NCBI GenBank assembly: GCA_965223355.1
Contig: CBDCWE010000003.1
Coordinates: 1,612,001-1,676,000, forward strand
Direction of reading: 5' to 3'
From: Tectiglobus sp965223355
Lineage (GTDB): Bacteria; Pseudomonadota; Alphaproteobacteria; Rhizobiales; Hyphomicrobiaceae
Length of the DNA stretch: 64,000 nucleotides
Position 1 is the first letter of the stretch, and each line of letters opens with the position of its first letter. The notes under the pieces were generated by a model. The model made no database searches, had not been told where the DNA came from, and worked only from the letters and a program-made list of their open reading frames with translations. A program made the translations under genes and the position numbers. Below, piece by piece: positions 25,747-35,445 of the stretch.

Positions 25747-26126
25747 CGCGCGGCAACGGCGACCAGGGCCGCCGCAACCGGGCGCCCCTCACCGAGCAGC
25801 ACGTTGTAGGTCCGGCAGGCGGCACCGGTGCTCATCGCCTCCAAGCCAAGGCCGGCGGTGACAAACGCCGACCTGACCTCGGCCGTCGGAAAGATCTGCT
25901 TGCTGCCCGTTCCCAGGATCAGGAAGAACGGCGGCGTGAGTTGGTCGAGGACCGGCTTGAGCGCGTGGCAATCAACGGCGCCATCCTCGATAACGTCCCA
26001 CGCATAGACGCCGGACGGCAGACACAGGATTGAGCCGCGATGGCTCATCTGCGCGAACCGGAAGCCGCCGTTGCCGTAGCTGTCGATCGGCGCCGTTCCG
26101 GGATAGCGGGCAATCGTGCCGGTCAT
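25743..26126 (-). CDS. Mth938-like domain protein (NDUFAF3-like)
   Basis: This 127-residue DUF498 protein has GTAPIDSYGNGGFRFAQMSH, RGSILCLPSGVYAWDV, FFLILGTGSKQIFP and GLEAMSTGAACRTYNVLLGE. The mitochondrial homologue NDUFAF3 is a complex I assembly factor. The gene lies directly between secF and the squalene-synthase-like gene on the same strand, so transcription with secDF is likely. The bacterial function is inferred. Confidence 0.88.
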   Translation of the reverse strand: MTGTIARYPGTAPIDSYGNGGFRFAQMSHRGSILCLPSGVYAWDVIEDGAVDCHALKPVLDQLTPPFFLILGTGSKQIFPTAEVRSAFVTAGLGLEAMSTGAACRTYNVLLGEGRPVAAALVAVAAR

Positions 26127-26164
26127 CCTGCGCGGCCCTCTTTCACACGAGCTTCACAAGCCGA

Positions 26165-27118
26165 TCAGTTGGCCGCCGCCGGTGCACCGCGGGTGACGCC
26201 CGACCAATCGCGCTTGACGCCGAGATAGGCCAACAGCGGTGCTGCGACGAAAATCGACGAATACGTCCCGATCACCACCCCGAACATCATTGCAAACGTA
26301 AAGTTGCGGATGACCTCACCGCCCAGCACGTAGAGTGCAATCAGCACGATCAGCGTCGTCAAACTGGTCATCAAAGTGCGCGACAGCGTCTCATTGATCG
26401 ACCTGTTGAGCAGCTCGGCGATGTCCATCTTCTTGAACTTGCGCAGATTTTCGCGAATCCGGTCGGACACCACCACGGTGTCGTTCACCGAGTAGCCGAG
26501 GATAGTCAACAGCGCGGCAACCGTCGATAGGTCAAACTCCAGCTGCAATAGCGAAAATACGCCGACCGTAATCAGCACATCGTGGGTCAACGCGACCACG
26601 GCACCAATCGCAAATTGCCATTCAAATCGGAACCAGACGTAGAGAATAATGGCAACGATCGAGCACAGCACCGCAATTAGCCCAGTGGTTCGAAGTTCGC
26701 TTGAAACCGCCGGCCCGACAACTTCGACGCGGCGCTGATCATACTTGTCGCCAATCGCGCTCAGGACCTTGGCCAGCGCCGCCTGCTGCGCCTTGTCGCC
26801 ACCGGGCTGTTGCACAATCCGGATCAGGACGTCGCGTTCGGTCCCGAACTCCTGAATCTGAACATCGCCCAAGCCAAGTCCGCCAACCGCGGTTCGGATC
26901 TGTCCGATATCGGCGCGGCCGTCCTTGGCCTGGACTTCGATCATCGAACCGCCTTTGAAATCGACGCCGTAGTTCAACCCTTGCATCGCCCACGCTGCGA
27001 GAGACACCACAATGGCGATCGCCGAAATCATCAAACAGACGCGGGCAGACCGGATCAACGGCAGCTGGCCCTTCGGCCGAAACAGCTGATGACCTTTGAT
27101 GTGCGGGATGAAAGACAT
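26165..27118 (-). CDS. secF: protein translocase subunit SecF
   Basis: This 317-residue inner membrane protein pairs with SecD to drive export with the proton gradient. The first membrane segment is at about 26-46 (RVCLMISAIAIVVSLAAWAM), followed by GVDFKGGSMIEVQ. The SecF signature block near 150-290 includes YVWFRFEWQFAIGAVVALTH, GYSVNDTVVVSDRIRENLR and SINETLSRTLMTSLTTL. It ends with membrane segments around 245-295. It starts 56 bp after the secD stop in the same operon. Confidence 0.96.
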   Translation of the reverse strand: MSFIPHIKGHQLFRPKGQLPLIRSARVCLMISAIAIVVSLAAWAMQGLNYGVDFKGGSMIEVQAKDGRADIGQIRTAVGGLGLGDVQIQEFGTERDVLIRIVQQPGGDKAQQAALAKVLSAIGDKYDQRRVEVVGPAVSSELRTTGLIAVLCSIVAIILYVWFRFEWQFAIGAVVALTHDVLITVGVFSLLQLEFDLSTVAALLTILGYSVNDTVVVSDRIRENLRKFKKMDIAELLNRSINETLSRTLMTSLTTLIVLIALYVLGGEVIRNFTFAMMFGVVIGTYSSIFVAAPLLAYLGVKRDWSGVTRGAPAAAN

Positions 27119-27174
27119 GTCATTCGCCTCATTCGCCCTGTTGGATTGAACCGGCCCGCCGGCGTCGCGACGCG

Positions 27175-28797
27175 CTAGATCGGAATTTCGACGTTGCGCG
27201 CCCTCTTGCGCTCAACCTGCAGCCATAGCGCGATCATCAGGCGCACCACCGTAACCGCGGTAAAGATCGATGTAAAAATGCCGATCGACAGCGTCACGGC
27301 AAAGCCTCTGATCGGCCCCGATCCAAGCCAGAACATGATGATCGCGGCAGCTAGGGTCGTCAGCTGACTGTCGAGGATCGTCACCATCGCCCGCCCGAAC
27401 CCGGAATCGATCGCCGCGATCGCCGTCTTTCCGGCCCGCAGCTCCTCACGGATGCGTTCGTAGATCAGCACGTTGGCATCGACGGCCATGCCGATGGTCA
27501 AGATCAATCCCGCAATACCCGGAAGCGTCAGCACCGAGCCGATGGCCGACATGATCGCAACGATAAACAGCCCGTTGAGCACCAGCCCAATGACCGCAAA
27601 TGCACCGAACGTGCCGTACACCCAAAGCGTCAGGATGATGGTCGCCACACACCCGACAATGCCGGCAAGCCGGCCGGACGCGATACTGTCGGCCCCCAAT
27701 GACGGCCCGACCGAGCGCTCTTCGGCGACCGTCAGGTCGGCCGGAAGCGCGCCTGAGCGCAGCTGAATGGCAAGATCGTTGGCGGTCTTGACCGAAAAGC
27801 CACCCGAAATCTGGCCGGAACCGCCGAGGATCGGTTCGCGCACGACCGGCGCCGACAGCACCTTGTTATCAAGCACGATCGCAAACGGCCGGTTGACGTT
27901 TTCCGCCGTGAACCTGGCGAACGCGCGCGCACCTTCCTGGTTGAACGTAAACAGGATGATCGGCTCATTCGTGCGCTGATCGAAACCTTGCGATGCGCTC
28001 TTGAGCTGATCGCCGCGCACCACGGCGGTATCTTTGAGGAAGTAGAAGGAACCAGCCTCATCGGAGCCGGCTGCTGCCGGATAGGATCTATAGTCGCCGC
28101 GCGGCGCGCGCGGCGCGCTCGACAGAGCGTCCGTCGGATGCACTTCGTGGAAACTCAGTTTGGCCGTATCGCCAATCAATTTCTTGAGGCCCTGGGTGTC
28201 TTCGACCCCTGGCACCTGCACAAGAATGCGGTCGGCACCCTGGCGCGTGATGTTGGGTTCCGCCGTGCCGTAGGCATCGACCCGCCGGCGCACCGTTTCG
28301 ATGGCGCCGCTCATCGCCTCGGTAATGCGCTGCTTCAGTCCGGCCTCGTTGATCAGAACGTGGATGACGCGGTCGCCAACCTGCTTGACTTCAAGATCGC
28401 GCTGATCGGAGCCGGCAAAGATGCCCGCCGTCAGGGGTTCGGCAAGCTGGCGCAATTCCCGCAGCGCCCGGTCGATGTCCGCCGGATCGCTGAGCCGGGT
28501 CTGCACGCCACCGGCGATACGACCGGTAATGGCGCCGATCTTGGCGTTGATCAGTCTCTGGCGTACATCTCCGCGCAAATTCTTGATCATATTGGCGCGC
28601 AGTTCCTTGACGTCCATTTCGTAGAGGAGATGCGCGCCCCCTCTGAGGTCGAGGCCCAGTGACAGCTGGTTTTTCGGCAGCCAGTCCGGCCAGGCTTTGA
28701 CGGTCGCTGCTGAGAAGAAATTCGGTGAGGCAAAGATCAGCGCGGCGATACACAGTGCGATGATCGAAAATATCTTCCAGCGCGCAAAATGGAGCAT
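27175..28797 (-). CDS. secD: protein translocase subunit SecD
   Basis: This 540-residue protein has an N-terminal membrane helix (FSIIALCIAALIFASPNFFS) and GLDLRGGAHLLYEMDV. A large periplasmic region contains RVDAYGTAEPNITRQGADRI and GVEDTQGLKKLIGDTAKLS. The C-terminal membrane block carries IASGRLAGIVG, GMAVDANVLIYERIREELR and FGRAMVTILDSQLTTL. The gene ends in a TAG that forms part of a CTAG. It belongs to the yajC-secD-secF operon. Confidence 0.97.
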   Translation of the reverse strand: MLHFARWKIFSIIALCIAALIFASPNFFSAATVKAWPDWLPKNQLSLGLDLRGGAHLLYEMDVKELRANMIKNLRGDVRQRLINAKIGAITGRIAGGVQTRLSDPADIDRALRELRQLAEPLTAGIFAGSDQRDLEVKQVGDRVIHVLINEAGLKQRITEAMSGAIETVRRRVDAYGTAEPNITRQGADRILVQVPGVEDTQGLKKLIGDTAKLSFHEVHPTDALSSAPRAPRGDYRSYPAAAGSDEAGSFYFLKDTAVVRGDQLKSASQGFDQRTNEPIILFTFNQEGARAFARFTAENVNRPFAIVLDNKVLSAPVVREPILGGSGQISGGFSVKTANDLAIQLRSGALPADLTVAEERSVGPSLGADSIASGRLAGIVGCVATIILTLWVYGTFGAFAVIGLVLNGLFIVAIMSAIGSVLTLPGIAGLILTIGMAVDANVLIYERIREELRAGKTAIAAIDSGFGRAMVTILDSQLTTLAAAIIMFWLGSGPIRGFAVTLSIGIFTSIFTAVTVVRLMIALWLQVERKRARNVEIPI

Positions 28798-28984
28798 CGG
28801 TTGAACTTCTTTGGCCTGACCCGCGAAGGGCTGTGGAGTTGTCAGGCGCCATCACAACTGCCTGAAACGACTGTCACCGATTTAGTAGGGCGCTGGCAAC
28901 TCGGCAACCCTGTGACCCCGGCGCATCACTTTGACAGCTCGCGCCCGGCGGCGCAGCCAAGGCGCGGGCGATAGCTGCCCGGCC

Positions 28985-29314
28985 CTAGTCCTTGACCGGC
29001 TCACCTTTGACCCGGACCTCGGCAACCGTTCCTTTGACGACACGAATTCGTGTATTGTCGGCGATTTCGATCTCGATTTCGACGCCATCATCCTTCACCC
29101 GCGTCACCTTGCCGATCACGCCGCCGGCCGTCACCACGGTATCACCGCGGCGAATGTTCGAGACCATTTCTCGATGCGCCTTCATGCGCTGCTGCTGGGG
29201 ACGAAACAGCAGGAAATAGAAAATGACGATCATCAGCATGATCGGCAGCAGTTGCAGGAAGAAGTCACCGCCGCCGGCGCCGCCGGCCTGCGCATAAGCT
29301 GGGGTGATGAACAT
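28985..29314 (-). CDS. yajC: preprotein translocase subunit YajC
   Basis: The start ATG at 29314 gives MFITPAYAQAGGAGGGDFF and 109 residues; the longer frame is not YajC-like. One membrane helix (LLPIMLMIVIFYFLLFRPQ) is followed by QQRMKAHREMVSNIRRGDTV and TAGGVIGKVTRV, the classic family signature. It forms part of the SecDF-YajC complex and lies upstream of secD. Confidence 0.95.
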   Translation of the reverse strand: MFITPAYAQAGGAGGGDFFLQLLPIMLMIVIFYFLLFRPQQQRMKAHREMVSNIRRGDTVVTAGGVIGKVTRVKDDGVEIEIEIADNTRIRVVKGTVAEVRVKGEPVKD

Positions 29315-29569
29315 GAGCCCGTTTGCACCTTGTGTTGCTATTGTGAAAACGCGTTCGAAACCAGGTGGTCCGGGATTCCAGCGACGATCGCGCAAATCCA
29401 GGCCGTTGACGCCGCGCGACTATAGAAGTTCATCTTTGGATTGCAACTTTCGAGCAGACTTGCCCCGACCAGCGTGACGCAGTGCCCCACCGGCTCCCTA
29501 AGCTCACGATCACCGCCTATAGATCGCCGGTCGGCACCGAAACGGCCGTCCGAACCGAGACGAACGACA

Positions 29570-30448
29570 ATGAACGCAAACAATACGGAAATTCTGGAAC
29601 GCATTGCAACGGCGCTGGAGCGCCTGGCGCCGCCACCGCCGCCGGCGACGGACTTTGCCCAAGCCGAAGCGTTCATTTGGCAGACCGATCCGGACCACTT
29701 CGCCGCGGTCGCCGACATCAATCGCGTCCCCCTCGGGCTGCTCCAAGGGGTCGAACGGCCGGCCGACCAGTTGTTGGACAACACGATACGCTTTGCCCAG
29801 GGCTATCCTGCCAACAATGCCCTGTTGTGGGGTGCCCGCGGGATGGGCAAGTCCTCACTTGTGAAGGCCGCCCACGCCGAAGTCCGGCGCAAGCTGAAAC
29901 TTGGTAAATGCGGCCAACCGGACTTGAAACTCGTGGAAATCCACCGCGAGGATATCGGCAGCCTGCCGCGGTGCCTCAATCTGATGCGCGAGACCGCGCA
30001 CCGTTTCATCGTATTTTGCGATGACCTGTCATTCGACCACGATGATACCAGCTACAAGTCTCTCAAGGCGGTGCTCGACGGCGGCATCGAAGGCCGGCCG
30101 ACGAACGTCGTCTTCTATGCGACCTCCAACCGCCGCCATCTAATGCCGCGCGACATGATGGAAAACGAACGCTCGACGGCGATCAATCCGAGCGAGGCGG
30201 TCGAAGAAAAGGTTTCACTGTCTGATCGCTTTGGTCTCTGGCTCGGCTTTCACAACGGCTCGCAGGACCAGTACCTGAAAATGGTCACCGGTTATGTCGC
30301 GCATTTCGGCCTCGAGATCGAGCCGGACGCGTTGCGCCGCGATGCGCTGGAGTGGTCGACCACCCGCGGTGCCCGCTCCGGCCGGGTTGCGTGGCAGTAT
30401 ATCCAGGACCTCGCCGGCCGGCAGGGCAAACACCTGAAGCTTGACTGA
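29570..30448 (+). CDS. DUF815 family AAA-type ATPase
   Basis: This 292-residue P-loop protein starts at ATG 29570 (MNANNTEILERIATALERLA). Walker A is LLWGARGMGKSSLVKA and Walker B FIVFCDDLSFDHDD. Further features are GGIEGRPTNVVFYATSNRRH, HLMPRDMMENERST and a sensor-like SLSDRFGLWLGFHN. DUF815 proteins are predicted ATPases of unknown function. The gene is divergent from yajC and convergent with the LysM/M23 gene, the usual position in Hyphomicrobiales. Confidence 0.88.
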   Translation: MNANNTEILERIATALERLAPPPPPATDFAQAEAFIWQTDPDHFAAVADINRVPLGLLQGVERPADQLLDNTIRFAQGYPANNALLWGARGMGKSSLVKAAHAEVRRKLKLGKCGQPDLKLVEIHREDIGSLPRCLNLMRETAHRFIVFCDDLSFDHDDTSYKSLKAVLDGGIEGRPTNVVFYATSNRRHLMPRDMMENERSTAINPSEAVEEKVSLSDRFGLWLGFHNGSQDQYLKMVTGYVAHFGLEIEPDALRRDALEWSTTRGARSGRVAWQYIQDLAGRQGKHLKLD

Positions 30449-30475
30449 TGGCAGTGTCGGATGGCGCCGCGCCGC

Positions 30476-31918
30476 CTACATGCGCCCGAGAAACGGCATC
30501 GGGTCGACCGGCTTGGCACCTTTGCGCAACTCGAAATGCAGCTGCGGCTGCCTGACGGTACCTGTCTTTCCGGCTTTCGCAATGATCTGGCCCCGACGGA
30601 CATCATCACCGCGCCGCACGAGCATCTGGCTGGAGTGGGCATAGGCGGTGACATATCCGTTCGCATGGCGCACCAGGATCAGATTGCCATAACCTTTAAG
30701 TTCGTTGCCGGCATAGGCCACGGTGCCGGCCTCGGCGGCATGAATGCTGGCGCCGACCGGCACGGCAATGTTGATGCCATCGTTGTTTGAGCCGTCGGCC
30801 CGCTTTCCGAAACCACGAATGATGCGCCCGCGCACCGGCCAGCGAAACTTAACTTGACGATCTGCGGCGGGATCCGATGGTTGCGGCCGGGTCTCAGACG
30901 CCGGCTGATGCAGCGCCGTCTGCTGTCGCGGTTCACCCGCAGCCAGGCCCCCGCCCGGTTCCGTCACCCGCTGTTCGGGCTTTGGATTGAGGATGATTGG
31001 CGCCGACGGTGTTGCATCGCTCAATCGGCGCACGCGGCTGAGGCCCGATTGGCTGGCGATGCGCGCATCGGCATAGCGCCGCGTCACCGGCGGCTCCCGG
31101 TCAACCGGCTGACCGCGCTGTTCGCCGCGCCGGCCCAAATTCAGGACCAGGCCGGGTCGGATCCGGCGAGCATTGTCGATACCATTGCGCCGTTTCAGCT
31201 CGTGCACCGAGACCCCGGTCTGCCGCGAAATTGCATAGAGGCTGTCGCCCGGTTGAACGGTGTAGGTCTCCGCGCTGCCGGCCAATTGGTCGTTGCGCGC
31301 GGGTGGCAGACGTCGCGCCGCCGCCGGCGGGCTTGCCCCGGACGCCTCCAGGTAGAGGATTTGGCCGGGCTGAATGACGTCGCTCGTCAATCCGTTGGCA
31401 CGCTTTAATGTTTGCACGCTCACACCGTGGCGACGGGCCAAAGTGTAGAGCGTATCGCCGCGTTCGACAGTCAGGCGAGTGCCGGACACGCGGCTTGTTG
31501 GCGGTGACGTTTGCGGCTCAAATCCGCTGCGCGGCGTCGGATCAGCCGCGGCGTAGGATTGCGGGTTCCGCGTTCGGGGCTGTCTCGACCATCTTTCGGG
31601 TTCGTGCGCGCGTGGTGCGGTAGCTGCGAGCGGTGAACGCTCGACCGGTGCTGAGGCAACCGGCGGCGCCGGCGGTGCCGGAGCAGCGCCACGCGCACTG
31701 GGGCGCTGATCGAACAGCGAACCGTCTGAATGGATGGGCGGTGGTGGGGCCTGGTTCGCGGCCGTGCTGCCGAGCCCGAGGGCCGGCGCATCAAAGCGCA
31801 TGATGTCGGCGCTGCAGCCTTGGCCCGCCAACCCGGCAATCAGGGCCAACGCGCCGACGCGCAGCGCAGAAAATTTGTGCGTGAGTGGTGCGATACGCAA
31901 TTGACACAACATGACCAA
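30476..31918 (-). CDS. LysM and M23 (LytM) domain peptidoglycan protein
   Basis: This 480-residue NlpD/murein-hydrolase-activator type protein has an N-terminal signal with lipobox-like LIAGLAGQGC. A Pro/Ala-rich linker leads to LysM 1 (about 148-192, LTVERGDTLYTLARRHGVS) and LysM 2 (about 218-262, YTVQPGDSLYAISRQTGVS). A C-terminal M23 domain (about 355-478) has WPVRGRIIRGFGKRADGSNN and QPQLHFELRKG. The M23 zinc ligands HxxxD and the later HxH appear altered (NNDGINIA lacks the first His). It is therefore probably a non-catalytic activator of an amidase, as in EnvC/NlpD. Confidence 0.9.
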   Translation of the reverse strand: MVMLCQLRIAPLTHKFSALRVGALALIAGLAGQGCSADIMRFDAPALGLGSTAANQAPPPPIHSDGSLFDQRPSARGAAPAPPAPPVASAPVERSPLAATAPRAHEPERWSRQPRTRNPQSYAAADPTPRSGFEPQTSPPTSRVSGTRLTVERGDTLYTLARRHGVSVQTLKRANGLTSDVIQPGQILYLEASGASPPAAARRLPPARNDQLAGSAETYTVQPGDSLYAISRQTGVSVHELKRRNGIDNARRIRPGLVLNLGRRGEQRGQPVDREPPVTRRYADARIASQSGLSRVRRLSDATPSAPIILNPKPEQRVTEPGGGLAAGEPRQQTALHQPASETRPQPSDPAADRQVKFRWPVRGRIIRGFGKRADGSNNDGINIAVPVGASIHAAEAGTVAYAGNELKGYGNLILVRHANGYVTAYAHSSQMLVRRGDDVRRGQIIAKAGKTGTVRQPQLHFELRKGAKPVDPMPFLGRM

Positions 31919-32327
31919 ACCTCATTAACCCCAATCCGACCTAACGCCGATATGTTGAACAAAGCGTTAAGATCGGGAACGCTACCGGCCCCTGCGCTTC
32001 GAATTTGCGATCAGACGACACGCGCGAAACTGTGATCGGCCGCTGACAAAGCTGTACGCAAATCGAGCCTTCGGCTGGCGCGATGGCACCATTGGCAGGA
32101 TGGGCGATCGCCTCACGGGCGACCCATGTCGGTTACGCTGCGAATGTGGGATAAGCGGGGCGCCGGTCCGGCAGTATAGTGGCCGTGGCGCAGCAAATGG
32201 CAGAATGGAGCCGGCCGCAACGTGGCGACCATCGCCGTTTCACGGCGATCGATGAGGGGCTTGTCCGCCCCTCATACTCCCCGACCAGTGGATCATCCCC
32301 TGGACCCCGGACTTGGCCAGAGGGTTC
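31919..32327. other. intergenic region with three-hairpin repeat
   Basis: About 410 bp hold no supported gene. The first 120 bp are likely promoter DNA of the LysM/M23 gene. From 32231 a repeat of the three-hairpin type begins. Confidence 0.5.
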
Positions 32328-32330
32328 CTA
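32231..32330 (+). repeat. three-hairpin intergenic repeat, copy 2
   Basis: ATCGCCGTTTCACGGCGAT, then GAGGGGC...GCCCCTC, then CCCCGACCA and GGATCATCCCCTGG: the same order as at 17303. The final part GGTTCCT also matches the stretch downstream of copy 1. It abuts the stop codon of the VOC gene. Confidence 0.7.
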
Positions 32331-32810
32331 CGTGGCTGCATCCGAAGCAGCCGGCGGCACGCCTGAACCGGGATCGTAGGCGACGAGTTCGACGGTGTTG
32401 CCTTCCGGATCGCTCGTAAATACACCGCGCCAGCCAACCCAGGCGAAATCCTCAATGCGATAGGCCACCGCGTGTCGGTCAAACCAGTCGATTGCGGCGG
32501 CCTGCTCCTCAAAGGGTAGTGAGAGGGCCAGGTGATGCAGTGATGATCCTTGGCCTGCCGAAAACTGGTGTTGGGCAGTTGTCAGCGAGCCGCCCGGTTG
32601 CTCGTCGGCATGAAACAGTGCCAGCACGCTGGTGTGGCCGCCAAAACCGGCGGCGATCCGAAAGAACTGGATGTGCTTGGAATAGTCCCCCGATAGCGGC
32701 TCCAAGCCGATGATGTCTCTGTAGAACGCCACCATCTTCGGCAGGTTGCGACAGCGGATTGCAACTTCACCCAAGGCGCGCACCCTAAAGCCACGCTGCG
32801 CGACCACCAT
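32328..32810 (-). CDS. VOC superfamily (glyoxalase-like) protein
   Basis: This 160-residue protein has paired beta-alpha-beta-beta-beta modules. It starts at GEVAIRCRNLPKMVAFYRDI and ends GVFTSDPEGNTVELVAYD, with metal ligands expected at the HHLALSLPF His and the final Glu of TVELVAY. It lies 11 bp downstream of methylmalonyl-CoA mutase on the same strand. Although methylmalonyl-CoA epimerase is also a VOC protein, the motifs here look more like a generic dioxygenase or glyoxalase member, so I leave the function open. Confidence 0.8.
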   Translation of the reverse strand: MVVAQRGFRVRALGEVAIRCRNLPKMVAFYRDIIGLEPLSGDYSKHIQFFRIAAGFGGHTSVLALFHADEQPGGSLTTAQHQFSAGQGSSLHHLALSLPFEEQAAAIDWFDRHAVAYRIEDFAWVGWRGVFTSDPEGNTVELVAYDPGSGVPPAASDAAT

Positions 32811-32821
32811 GGCGTTGTTCC

Positions 32822-34981
<2,160 letters not shown>

Positions 34982-35287
34982 GGCTGGTCTTCTGATCCGG
35001 GTCTCATTGAGCTTGCGCGCAGCCTCGGCTTGTCAGGGAGAGTAGCACAAACCCGTTGGGCTTGTGCACCATCCTTTGGCTGTCGGTGTTGGCTTTGTGG
35101 GCACCGGGGATCAGCAAAGCGCGCTGTGTGTGATCCGCCGGGTCTGGCCCGTCTATTATTGACCAGATGCAGGCGCCCGTTGGGCCGGCCCCGGCCCGCG
35201 CACCGCGGGCTCGGGACGATGCCGGCGCGCGGGTTCTGATAGTCATTGGCCGCAGGTGAGGGCTGGGAAACCTCTGAACAAGCCAAA
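34982..35287. other. upstream region of methylmalonyl-CoA mutase
   Basis: About 300 bp hold no supported gene. Minus-strand frames here have low-complexity Arg/Ala composition. It presumably contains the mutase promoter, which I cannot pin down. Confidence 0.4.
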
Positions 35288-35423
35288 GGCTTCCAAAGGG
35301 CGATGCCCTTTGCCGGGATTGGTTAAGGACGGCGCTCTTAACCGATCGCCGCGGTGCGGCGATGCGTTTGCGTTAAGCTTTCTGCCCTAACGCCCCGACC
35401 ACAGGGCGTTGCTCTTTGGAAGC
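35288..35423. repeat. nested inverted repeat, three-hairpin type variant
   Basis: The outer arms are GGCTTCCAAAG (35288-35298) and CTTTGGAAGCC (35413-35423). Inside are AAAGGGCGATGCCCTTT, GATCGCCGCGGTGCGGCGAT, and GCCCTAACGCCCCGACCA with CAGGGC. The CCCCGACCA linker is shared with the repeats at 17303 and 32231. It lies just downstream of the mechanosensitive channel gene. Confidence 0.65.
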
Positions 35424-35445
35424 CTGTGACCTGATCGCAGGTTGC

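Noticed and set aside
32328..32810. Methylmalonyl-CoA epimerase next to the mutase
   Set aside because: Position is suggestive and the fold is right, but the visible motifs do not match the epimerase pattern, so only VOC family is called.
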